Of a stretch of 64,000 bases of DNA, positions 1 through 17,830 are shown in pieces (the stretch's first letter is position 1; each line of letters begins with the position of its first letter). This DNA is from Solea solea. Taxonomy: Eukaryota > Chordata > Actinopteri > Pleuronectiformes > Soleidae. A program made the translations under genes and the position numbers. The notes beneath the pieces were generated by a model, which ran no database searches, was not told the origin of the DNA, and saw only the letters and a list, made by a program, of their open reading frames with translations. The stretch covers positions 19,528,886-19,592,885 of the forward strand of contig NC_081138.1 of the NCBI RefSeq assembly GCF_958295425.1, in the 5' to 3' direction.

Positions 1-6883
<6,883 letters not shown>

Positions 6884-8082
6884 AGTGTAAAGTTCTTCTT
6901 TAATACAGCTGGTGACGCCTTTACCAAGCCAGCAAGAGCCTACAGACTGAGGAAGAGGAGGACAGGACAACAAATACCCACAACGATAGCTCACGACTGG
7001 GAGAGAGACAAAAGTAGCCAAGCACGTTGAGGGTTTTTGAAGGCTTACCAACAACCACGAGGAGCAACACTGCCACCAACCGTGCAGGAGGCAGAACTAT
7101 CAAAGACAAACTGTTTATGTTTATGGTGTAAAATAGAAGAATAAAAAGCAGGAGGAGACTGTCGGAATGTATTATTGTTTCTGTTGGTAAAATTATAGCG
7201 GAGGAGGTATACACACACCGCGCTGTGCGCAGTATAATGGTAAGATGTGGCGGAACTACAAATAGAGACAGCGTTTCAGCTCGGACACATTTCCCAGCTC
7301 ATGTCCCGCAGTGCTGTATTGCGTTTTGTTGCGTGTGTAGTTCGATCAGCGCTGGATTGACTGGAATCTTTGCAGCTCACTTATCTGAACGTGGTAAAGC
7401 AAACACTTTACACACTAGGCTCTGCTCATACGATGTTTGAACAGGATTCTCACCTTAATATAACACCAAATCCAATTTATTATTATTATAGCAGCTGTTT
7501 TTCTCCTGAGTACACATCTTATGAGCTATGCTTTTAAATCACGCCGCCGTGTATCATTGGAACGATTATTTTCATAATCAATGGTGTGTGTGTGTCCTCT
7601 GATTGTAGTGTCAGAAAGTGCATGATGGCTCTCATTCATCTGGAAAACAGACGTGGTAGTAACATTGAGAACTGCACAGCAGATCAGATGTTATGTATCA
7701 CATTTGTAGCCAATTTCCAATGCTGTCTTTAGATGCTTTCTGACCGTTTTGAGTTCAGTGGACAATGCATTCCATATAGTAGCTCCCTTTATAGAAATTA
7801 ACCTTAGAATAAGGCATTTTGTAATGACCAAACCAGATTTGCCTGTAAGATGGTACGTTTCAGGGATAAAATGAATTTGGGCACGTATGGGATTGGAATA
7901 ATATCTTGTTTAAGCACTTCAGTGTTGATATCATCAATGTTTGCCCAGAAATGACAGAGTTTGTGGCAACACCAGAGCTTGTGAATATAGTCTTGCAGAA
8001 AGGGTGTGAGGGGGATTAGGTTTACAATATGCTCCCTCATCCTGTTCATCAGTTAATGCCTGAACTCTGCTTCTCTGCCCAG
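6884..8082. promoter_or_regulatory. shared eprs1/tdp1 head-to-head promoter interval
   Basis: Only 1.2 kb separates the start codons of eprs1 (minus, ATG at 6883) and tdp1 (plus, ATG at 8085). The tdp1 ATG lies 2 bases after a splice acceptor (CTCTGCCCAG ending 8082), so tdp1 must have an upstream non-coding exon and its promoter in this interval. The eprs1 5'UTR must start here too. Exact start sites cannot be placed from sequence alone. No TATA box was assigned. Confidence 0.6.
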
Positions 8083-8084
8083 GC

Positions 8085-11000
8085 ATGTCTCAGGACAGTC
8101 AACATGGCAGGTGGACCATTTCCAGCAGCGAAGATGAGGAAGAGGCTCTTCCTCCTTCTGGCACTACAGCATCTAAGCCTCAGCAACCTGCTGTATCCAT
8201 CCACATCCCACATCAGAGTGCCTCTCCCCCTGGCCCTGAACCAGGATCAGTCACTGCACAGGTGAAACCTGAACCAGCTCAGTCTCCTGTATCCTCACTT
8301 GTTATTGGCTCTGAGGCCCGACAGTTAGCTGCAAAGAACCAGCTAAATCCAGTGAAGTATGAAACTAGTCCTTCATTGGCTGGAAAGCGGAAGAAAGAGG
8401 TGCCAGATGGTTCAGGCTGGGCTCTCTCAGACAGTGATGATGATGATGTGAAGAAGAAAGGTGTCAGTAATTTGCCAAAAAGTACACCTCCAAGTCCCAA
8501 AGCTAAGAAACCAAAGGTGAAGACCGAGCGACCCCCCAGCCCTCACGGCAGACTCTACTACATCGATGAGCCAGATGATTTCTTTGAGTCCAGTATTCCT
8601 TGTTCGAATGACCCCTACAGGTTTTACCTCAACAAGGTCACAGGCCTGGACAGGAAGTATAACAGTGGAGCGCTGCACATAAGAGGTGAGACCTGTTTTG
8701 TCTGGTTAGTTCTGGTGCACTCGGCTCTAACGTCGCACTACTTACTTTCAGCTTTTTTTCATAGTGAAGCAATGTTATCTATTGAGAGCAAAATGAAGGC
8801 CTTAGTTTTAATCTCCCATGACCATAGAACGTCTGCTTTGACCTCTAATACCTCTGATTGGTCTTCTTGCTGCATATTTCTCACATTTGTAATCAGTGAA
8901 ATCACTAAAGCTTCCACCAGCTGTCATCATCTTGTCATTGTTTTACTTTTGTCTAGACATCCTCTCCCCATTATTTGGAACCTTGAAAGAATCTGTTCAG
9001 GTGAGTAACCATATTGAAATGGTTTCTCAAACACGGGTCAGTGGCCCTGCATCTTATCCCATAAATAAGAGACTTAATCTTGACTGACTGATGAAGGTTT
9101 ATAACTGTGTGGCAGAAATTGTCCTGTGTTTTATCCACACTATCAGCATGGCTCTACAGCTGTCATTTGTTGGATCAGTCCTTTTCTTCTGGTTACTTTG
9201 GTGACTCCCTGACTATACTGCCACCAAGAGGCTGACTTTTGTGTTGCCCTTTTCCCAAATAAAAATTCCTGACTTTTTCAAGACCTTGACTTTTTGTAGT
9301 TTTATACTTGCATGCATACTTTCTTGTTTTGTTCTTGATTGTACCTGTTGTGTTTAATTTATGTAAATCAAAAAAGTGCATACATTTCACACAAATGTGT
9401 TTCACCAAGAGCACGGTCAGAAAGAGCACGGTCAGAAAGCTATAAAAGCTGATGAATGTATAGATTCATATATTACATATTTTAAAATGCTTTTGTGCAT
9501 TTGTGTAGACTCTAAAATTATACTATAAGCTAAACTTTCAACTATTAACATACTTTCCTTCTTCATAGTTTAACTACTGCTTTGATATTGCCTGGATGGT
9601 TGAACAGTATCCTACAGAGTTCAGGTGAGGTCTGCCTCCGTCATGTTTACACAAGTAGAAGAAACCCAGGTTTTCCAACAGTGAAATCATTTTATTGTCT
9701 ATGAGCATCTTTCTAATGATAGTGGGAAAAAAAATATCTCAAATAACTTCTCTCAGAGCATAAATAATATAATCAATTTCAGAGACTATTTGTGAAGCTA
9801 AGTTTTAGGCTTTTTTTCTCATACTAAGATATTAACATTTATAGCAGCTAATATCATAGTAACTACCGTTCATATAACAACTGTTAATTTGCTTTTCTGT
9901 TCTGTGACCGAACAGTAACTGCTAGGGACATGAAAGTTGCTGTTTTGTAATGTAATAAGGGTTAATAATGTAACATCTTATTATTACGTTATTGCTTCAG
10001 ACATGTTATCTCATTGCTGGCAAGTTATTACTTTATTGACTTAGTTTTATTATCATTATTGTTATTAGGAATTCACTACAGTAGTTTATGACAGTGAATT
10101 GTGTTCTATTTTCAGGGATCGTCCCGTTCTGATTGTCCATGGAGATAAGAGAGAGGCCAAGGCCCGCCTGGTCCAGCAGGCTCAGCCTTTTCCACATGTT
10201 AAATTCTGCCAGGTACAATCTCACCGCCATAGACAACAATGAGCAACCTTGCTGATATCATTAACTACCTGTAAAGGAACTTTAAGGACACTGTTCTTTT
10301 CTGTAAATGGGACTAATATGTGTTATGTAATTGAACAGGCCAAGCTGGATATTGCCTTTGGAACTCACCACACGTAAGAATGACCTTCCTTTGCCTGGTG
10401 TTGTTCATTCACGGTGCCTGCTGATTGTTACTTTGCCCTTGCTGTTGCTCAAACATCACTGCTGGTGTTTCATCCGTTTATCAACCCACACAGATGTTTT
10501 CAATTAGCCTGACTGATTAGACTGGGTGGAAAGGCTCAGGTGCAATCAATTACAGTTATAACGACAGGAATTACTTTTTTGTCTGCTCTCTGATGTATTA
10601 TTATTGTACAGTTGTTACACTGTATAGCTTTTCAAGTTGTATTTTTAATTCTTTGTGCATTTTGTATTAAACTAATTATTATTTACTGTGTCGTTGTGCA
10701 GTAAGATGATGTTGCTTTGGTATGAGGAAGGCTTCAGAGTCATTATTACGACCTCTAACCTCATCAGAGCTGACTGGTACCAGAAAACACAAGGGTGAGT
10801 CTGACACTCTTTCTTCCCCATCATAATGAAATCACACGGAAACTTACTGTCCATTGATGATGTCAGCAGTACCTTCAGCCCTCCTTTCATCACCTCATGA
10901 ATGTGTTTGGTGGTCGGTCAGGGGACAGGACAACCTCTTGGAGTCTTTGGATTACTGATAAATAAATGTTGCAGGATATTTGAAAAGAATCTGCTAGATT

Positions 11001-12157
11001 TATCGTCGTAATCCAGAGACTGAGAGGCCCATGTCACTGAGCAAACACGAGATCAGTGAAAGCTTGAACTATTTAAAGGTCCACTGAACACATCACATTA
11101 GTGACATCTAATGGTGAGACTGCAGGTTGTAACAAATAAAGGACTCTGTAAGATGGGAGGCACATATAAAAGAAAAAACAATATTTAAAGTAATTATACA
11201 CTTAACATACTTATGGGTGATTTGTTCAATGTCTGCCAATGCAGCAGTCACATGACAAAATGTCAACTTCTGAGCATTAGTTGTTTTATTTTTGTCCCAT
11301 TGTATCCATATTTAATTAAGGATGTGCCTCCGTTACTTTCCAAACAGGATGTGGATGAGCCCTCTGTTTCCACGGTTACCAAAGGGCAGCAGTGCGAGTG
11401 CAGGTGAGTCGCCCACCTTCTTTAAGAGAGACCTGCTGGAATACCTGGCATCGTACCGCGCACCAGAGCTGGAGGAGTGGATCCAACGGATCAAAGAGCA
11501 TGACTTGTCGGAGACCAGGTAAACGTGAGGCACCTGCAGATACACATGAGCATAGTAGGGGATGTAACAGCAGCTCTCAATGTCACACAGACCCACTTAA
11601 AATGGATATCAGTTATTCAAGAATGCGAAATCTGGATAACAGGTTACAATAATGCTGTTCTCATCAGGGTTTATCTGGTTGGCTCGACACCAGGCAGGTA
11701 TGTTGGCTCTGACATGGAACGCTGGGGTCACCTGAGGCTGAGGAAGGTAAACTAAAGTAATATACAGTTGTCCAGAACAAACTGTCAGTAGTTACATTTC
11801 TCATATTTGTGTAATATATCTTTACTACATGGACAGAGATGGCGACTGCATTTTGTGGTGTTTGTTTTTGAGAAAGGCTTTGCATACATGGATGATTTAG
11901 GAAAGTAAACACTATTGATGATTGAAGATAATAAAGGAGCAAACATGGTTGCTGCAGTAATACTAATATAAATGGGCTGTTTGTGTGGTATACCAGAAAG
12001 AATATATCATTGATAATGTTCCTCTCCGTTTGCATAGTAAGCTTTGTCCTCAAAACTTGAAACATGTGCTCTGGCTGGTTTGCCTGCTCAGTCTGATAAA
12101 GACGTGGCAGTAAAGCTTTGCCCTAGTATACATATATACAGTATGTATATATATGTA

Positions 12158-12244
<87 letters not shown>

Positions 12245-12294
12245 TATACATATGTACAGTATATATAAATGCATATATATGTGTATATATATAT

Positions 12295-12337
<43 letters not shown>

Positions 12338-15300
12338 GTATAATGCTAGGATATTGAATAAACCCTGCCCGGATCTTAATAAAACATGACGTTTCTAATT
12401 GTGATGCATTTTTTTCCTCATCTTTCAAGCTGTTGTATGAGCACACAGAGCCGATTCCTGGTGAGGAGCGGTGGCCTGTGATTGGCCAGTTTTCCAGCAT
12501 TGGCTCAATGGGACTGGATAAGACCAAATGGTTGACAGGGGAATTTCAGCGCACCATGACCACATTGGGAAAATCCTCTCTTCGGTCAGACCCCCCCATG
12601 CACTTGGTATGCAGCTTTACGAGAGAGACAGTAAAAAAAAAAAAAAAAACAGTTCATGTTAAGTTTTCATACGTGGTTCTTTCTGCATTTTTAATCAATA
12701 GAAGCATCATTTTGTGGTTACAAATTTCCTTACACTCCCTGCTTATGGTTTTTAACAGCTGCTTTTCAATTTTCTCTTCTATGTCTTGTTCTATTAATGG
12801 CAACATCCTTTATGTCCTTTATATGTGCTGATTTGTTTCGCATGGATGATTTTAAAGATGGGAACCTTTTCTATAAAGCTATGGACGTCACGTGACTCAG
12901 TTTTTTCACAGTGCCGTGCTGGCTGGAAAGGGTACCAGTGCCAGTTTCAAGCTCCAAGAGTTCAATGTGCACTTTGAAGCCACAGAGATAAAAAAAAAAT
13001 CACACAATGTGACAGACTGATTGTATCTGATCCTTACAGTACCCCCAGTGCTTTTGACAAATATAGAAACAGCCACAGCGGATATTATTCCAGACCTGCA
13101 CATTATATCCACAACTTTCTGATCCATTTTTCCCTCATTCTACTCAAGAGAACACTTACACATTATAATACAATACAACAAGATATTTAAGTTAATTAGA
13201 GTTGGAGTCTGTAACGTTGTAAAGTTGGCATACAGATTCACAGCTTCCTGGTCGGCAGTTTAGGGGGCGCTAAGGGGAAACTTACAACAATCATGTCCTT
13301 AACTTTGGCAAAAACGTATTTTATTAATGTCAGCGAACAGCGTCGTTCCCTGCAAAAATGGCATTACCTTGGTAGCAGATTTTGTTTGCCAGGTCTGGGA
13401 GAGAAGGCAGAATATTTTGTATAAAACTGAGCTGTAAAATAATGTGTAACTTTTGTAATGAATTGAAATGTATTGAAATATGGGATAAACCACTGAAAGT
13501 GTTTGACACTTACAGTATATTGAAACACCTGCTATTGGCAGTACAGTCTGTATGTCTAAAAAAAGATGCCCTGAGACTTTGTTAATTAATGGTTTGACAT
13601 TTTGCAGCTGTATCCATCAGTTGAAGATGTGAGGACTAGTTTAGAAGGTTATCCAGGTGAGTAATCAGTTTAGCAATTTAATTTATTTTCATATATCCAG
13701 CTACTATATGTTATATTGCTTTTGAATGATTTGTCTCTTGCATTTGTGATTTAATTCCTGCGTTGTCCTCCAGCGGGAGGTTCTCTTCCCTACAGCATAC
13801 AAACGGCTCAGAAACAGCTTTGGCTCCACTCCTTCTTTCAGTAAGTTCATTCACATCAGTTCATACTTGTTCATACAAGTTTATACTCATCCGGATTCAG
13901 TCCCTCTGTTAAGGGTTCACAGATGATAACACACACCGGGAAGCTGTGATTACCGGCAGACATTTTTCTCATTGTTCCATTCTCTTATAAGTGCTTTTTT
14001 ACTTTACTTTTTAAATTTTTCTTTAATTTAATTTGATTCCAATTGAAGACATTTGAGAAGATGTATTATTTTTAATGAACATTGCTTAGAAGGTTAGCAG
14101 CAAAATATTTAGATAACTGTAAATACTGTAAGAGGTTGGTGGTTTAGGCAGCTTTCAATATAGAACTACGTTTTCAACATTTAATTCAACCGTTGATTGA
14201 AATATCACGTGTTTGTGTGTAGTCGCTGGATGGCGAATACAACAGGACGAAGTCACGCGATGCCACACATCAAGACGTACATGAGGGCGTCACCAGATTT
14301 CACGCAGCTCGCTTGGTTTATTGTCACAAGGTGAAACTGTTTAATGTCTTTATTTGTACATAGGTGCGTGATTCATGTTGTTTATTTCAAATGCAGAGAC
14401 AGACAAACCAGCTGCACGTGACTGAGAAAAGATCTGAAATGATCATTTGATTTTGTGCTGCAGTGCCAACCTGTCCAAGGCAGCGTGGGGGGCACTGGAG
14501 AAGAACAACACTCAGATAATGGTTCGTTCATATGAGCTGGGAGTCCTCTATGTGCCGTCTGCCTTTGTAAGTGCAACACACATGAACAAAAAGTTTAGGC
14601 CAATATGTATGATCTGTTTTGCCGTTGCCAAAACAAAGCCTGCAAAAACAATCATCATACTCAGACTTACACATAATATGTTAAAGTGATAGTTCAGGTT
14701 TTTTGAAGTATGGTTGTCAGTGCTGACTTCATCTTATTACACATGTAGAGGTGTGTCTTTATGTGCAATGATTGTCTCTTTACAGGGCATGAAGACTTTT
14801 CCCGTTCATAAAAATCCATTTCCTGCCTCCTCCTCATCATCCTTCAGTTTCCCTGTGCCCTTTGACCTCCCACCTACATGCTATTCTCCTAAAGGTACAC
14901 ATTTGAACACCACATGGTGTTTAATAATGCTGTTCATACCGAGGTATATCATTTGTGATTTTGTTTATTTAGAAAGGGACAGTGTACAATAAAACATTAA
15001 CCTTGTATAAAATGGCAGACGGAACAATGAATTAATAACAGAACAAAATGTGAATGGAATAAAACGACACCTAATCCTAAAACGTCACATCATCCCCCAT
15101 ATCACACAACACCTAATCCCAGTAATTAAAATTGTCAGGCCACAGTCACATACACTGCATTCTCCCTAGTGTAACAAATGAGTGAGCATCTTTTATTCCT
15201 CTCAGTTCAGGCTGAAAGTCATCTCAAACACATACCTGTAAACTAAGCTGACAGAGAAAAAACCTGGTGTATTGTTTTCATTTTCGTAGTTTTAGTATAT

Positions 15301-15751
15301 TCAGTTATGCATGAGTTTTACCGTGTTGCAGTACGTCTGTAAACCAACCCATATAAATAGGTATAATTTAACAACAATTACAGTGATTCAGCTTTTTTGA
15401 GGTGTGGTTGTATGAAGCACTGACACATTTTTAGAGGCAACGGAAAGAGAAGATGAAGGCAGAGACACAACATTTTGGATGTAAAGTGCAGTTAACAGAC
15501 ACCAAGACCAAACAAACAGACATCACTTAAAAGTCTGATAATGATTGACATGACAGGAGTATGATTAACCCTGTGAGAGTCAGACACAAATGCTTCCATG
15601 TCGTCTGATGTAATGTTATTTAACACTCATTAGTATCCATCTAATGCCACTGACCTCCCTTCTCTCCCTGTTTTCAGATCAGCCTTGGATCTGGAACATT
15701 CCGTACAACCAAGCTCCCGACACACATGGCAACATCTGGGTTCCCTCCTGA
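8085..15751 (+). CDS. tdp1: tyrosyl-DNA phosphodiesterase 1 (complete)
   Basis: Nuclear and mitochondrial repair enzyme that hydrolyses the 3'-phosphotyrosyl bond of stalled topoisomerase I. Coding exons: 8085-8685, 8957-9000, 9569-9624, 10116-10212, 10339-10373, 10702-10794, 11348-11518, 11668-11746, 12430-12606, 13608-13656, 13774-13840, 14223-14330, 14464-14566, 14786-14894 and 15678-15751. This gives 1863 bp, 620 codons plus stop (human about 608). Residues 1-175 are acidic and disordered, with KRKK and KKPKVK basic stretches. HKD motif 1 is GTHHTKMM (His277, Lys279); motif 2 is MPHIKTYM (His505, Lys507), with SANLSK (Asn528). The His mutated in human SCAN1 is intact. The C-terminus ends [10 protein letters not shown]. 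The start gives [15 protein letters not shown], like the vertebrate N-terminus. No disruption was seen. Confidence 0.97.
11070..11160. repeat. fragment of a common teleost MITE-like repeat
   Basis: Sequence of the type 'TTAAAGGTCCA...GACATCTAATGGTGAGACTGCA' is recognisable as part of a widespread fish repeat. It is related to the more complete copy at 38.33-38.56 kb. It lies in a tdp1 intron. Confidence 0.45.
12127..12340. repeat. long (TA)n/(TATG)n microsatellite in tdp1 intron 8
   Basis: About 210 bp of nearly pure TA dinucleotides with interspersed TATG, TACA and CAGTATA steps. The tyrosine/isoleucine-only open frames on both strands here are artefacts of the repeat. It lies about 90 bp upstream of the tdp1 exon at 12430. 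Confidence 0.97.
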
Positions 15752-15816
15752 AAACACACACACACACGCACACACACAGCTATTGAGCTCTATTCATTTC
15801 GACAGCCTGACCAAAG

Positions 15817-15980
15817 TGTTGTCCCTAATCTTAACCATAACCAGTTAATACCTAACCACAAAACCACAAATCATGCCCAGTTCCTCAGAAACTGGGTTAT
15901 GCCTCATTAGGACCAGGTTTTAGTCACCATGAGGACTACCGGCCCTGACAAGGTCAGTGTTTATGCCCAAAAAGGTCCTA
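15817..15980 (-). repeat. interspersed repeat copy in tdp1 3'UTR
   Basis: In reverse complement this stretch aligns in order with 40069-40206: TTTAGGACC...GGCATAAACA...TAGTCCTC...CAGTCCTAATGAG-like...TTAACTGGTTA. Two copies on opposite strands show a dispersed repeat family. The type is unassigned. Confidence 0.65.
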
Positions 15981-16103
15981 AAGTACACACACACACACGC
16001 ACCTAATACTACTATTTCTATAACATTGTATTTAGGTGGTAGTTGTCATTCACATTTATTTTTATATTTTTTACTACTGTATAGACCTTCATGTTTTTGT
16101 ACC

Positions 16104-16109
16104 AATAAA
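16104..16109 (+). terminator. tdp1 polyadenylation signal
   Basis: Canonical AATAAA 353 bp after the tdp1 stop codon. It is followed within about 25-50 bp by T/GT-rich sequence (GTGTTATCTGTTTTG), as expected for a cleavage site near 16125. Confidence 0.7.
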
Positions 16110-16130
16110 TAATTAACACTGGTAACATGT

Positions 16131-17098
16131 GTTATCTGTTTTGTAAATGTTGATTTGAAAATGTTATGTTAATGTGGAAGAACAACTTTATACATATTGA
16201 TCTGCGTACTATACCACTTAACATGATGTGGCTAATATGAATCTATTAACCATGAAAACATCACACAGGAAATGGATCAGCAAGTGGAGAACACATCCTT
16301 TTAAAATGTACATGCTGTACACCTTTGTGTATTAACACCTTTCTGTAGTAAACAGTACACGTATTATGAAATGTCAAACTTTTTAACCCCAGCACAGCAC
16401 TGGTTATGAGTTTTTGTTTAAGGCAGCTAGAATGCATACCGGGAGAGAGACCTGTTTCTTTTATCTGTTCCAAACAGATTAACAGCTGAAAGAGTTTTTA
16501 AGGGCCCTGCTCTCAGCTCCAGGACTGACAAAACAGGATAAGTACCTGCACACCATTTTGTTCTGAGGGTTCAAATTCACTCAGGATCCAACATTACACT
16601 GAAGCAGCTTTTTGGCACTCACTTGGTCCAAATATCTTCAGATTAACCCACTGGTTTGCTCACATTCTGCAGTTATCTGAAGTCACATTCCTCTGCAGTG
16701 ACATTAGGTCCACCACAACCAAAAACTTAAACATCTGGCAACTTAAGAACAGGCAGGTAAGTTGTTTTTTATTTTTTTTTATGTCAGAACAGAACAAGGA
16801 AGAAGCACCTCTTTCTTCTTTTCGGTGTCTGCAGTATAGGAAGTTGCAGCTCAAAAAAGGAACATACAAACAAAGGTAGTCTCTCGCTGAACTGCTCTAA
16901 TGTGATTGGTTGCTGCTATGGATCTAGTTGAGAGGCTGTAAACTGAGCCCAGATAAGATGCATAAGTGCCAGTCTCTATGCTGAATGAGTATAGAACTAT
17001 TAGTCATCTTTAACTTCAGCAAATATGAATTTCAGTGTTAGAGGGACAAGCTTTTGTGTTTTTGCTCAACTCAATATAAAGTGTTGACTACATATTCA

Positions 17099-17143
<45 letters not shown>

Positions 17144-17600
17144 TCTAGGGGCCACGTTACTGAAAAACAAGCTAGTTAATTAAACTATCCTCTACGTTCT
17201 CGTGATCGTAAATATTCAATGCATAGTAACAGATTTGACATCAGTTAGCCCAAACAAGTGGTGTCCAGGACTGGCCTACAGGCTTCCATTGTAAACATGT
17301 TGTTAAACTGTCATAGGTGTGCACATGAACCCAGAATCCACTCTCTCATGACGAATTTCCTGCTATGCAGATGCACATCTTAAACATATTCAAGATTCGA
17401 GACAGTGTAAGACATGTTAATGTGTTCATCTATGTCAGCTACTTCAATAGGGTCATCAGAATGCAACGAACTGAACTGTGCACGCTCTTCAGAAGCCGAG
17501 CAACATAAACCTCTGGAGGAGAAGCCTCATATTTCAGAGATTAAGTGCGGAATTCCTTCAGCTGTGGTCAGGTCTATGTGTTATTCCCATGAGTGGCGGA
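16131..17600. other. tdp1-hmbox1 intergenic region
   Basis: No gene recognised. It contains a (TA)n tract at about 17104-17140 and otherwise unremarkable AT-rich sequence. A minus-strand frame at 16660-16869 has no support. Confidence 0.6.
17104..17140. repeat. (TA)n microsatellite
   Basis: About 36 bp of TA dinucleotide in the intergenic region upstream of hmbox1. Confidence 0.9.
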
Positions 17601-17614
17601 GGCTCCAAGTTCTG

Positions 17615-17662
17615 TGAACTACAACTCCCGTCGTTCTTTGCGTCATTATGTCAACATGGCGC
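17615..17662 (+). promoter_or_regulatory. ZNF143 (SBS)-like plus YY1-like core promoter of hmbox1
   Basis: GAACTACAACTCCCG followed by TTTGCG at 17617-17641 matches the bipartite ZNF143/Staf consensus (ACTACAATTCCC...GCG). Twelve bases on, AACATGGCG (17653-17661) resembles the YY1 AAGATGGCGGC element, usually placed just downstream of a start site. Together they mark a TATA-less promoter 5.5 kb upstream of the first hmbox1 coding exon, on the same strand. Assignment to hmbox1 is by position. Confidence 0.6.
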
Positions 17663-17830
17663 CTGTCTGCCGGACAAAAGGCAAATCTGTCTGACGGTGG
17701 ATTGAAACCCAATGAGAAACAGAGGAGACATTTTGGGAAAACTGTCAGTGTCCGTGTGTGCTGGCGCCCCGAGACAACACATATATGGTGGAATAAACGT
17801 CGGCGGAGGCTCTGCGACTGGAATATTAAG
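17645..17830 (+). other. candidate non-coding first exon of hmbox1
   Basis: Sequence downstream of the ZNF143/YY1 motifs ends in a good donor, ATTAAG|GTCAGTG, at 17830/17831. The hmbox1 ATG at 23101 is the second base of an acceptor-bounded exon, so a 5' non-coding exon is required. A 61-codon open frame starting at 17648 runs through this exon but is out of frame with hmbox1 after splicing. The exact start site is unknown. Confidence 0.5.

Larger units (their letters stand above)
15752..16130 (+). other. tdp1 3'UTR
   Basis: Sequence from the tdp1 stop to just past the AATAAA at 16104-16109. It contains CA-repeat tracts (15758-15778, 15988-16002) and the interspersed repeat at 15817-15980. 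Confidence 0.7.

Noticed and set aside
8686..9008. Extension of the tdp1 first exon frame to 9008
   Set aside because: A clear donor (AGAG|GTGAGA) at 8685 and the conserved ILSPLFGTL exon at 8957 show that this is intron read-through.
12044..12389. Open frames of Tyr/Ile repeats on both strands
   Set aside because: They are translations of the (TA)n microsatellite, not genes.
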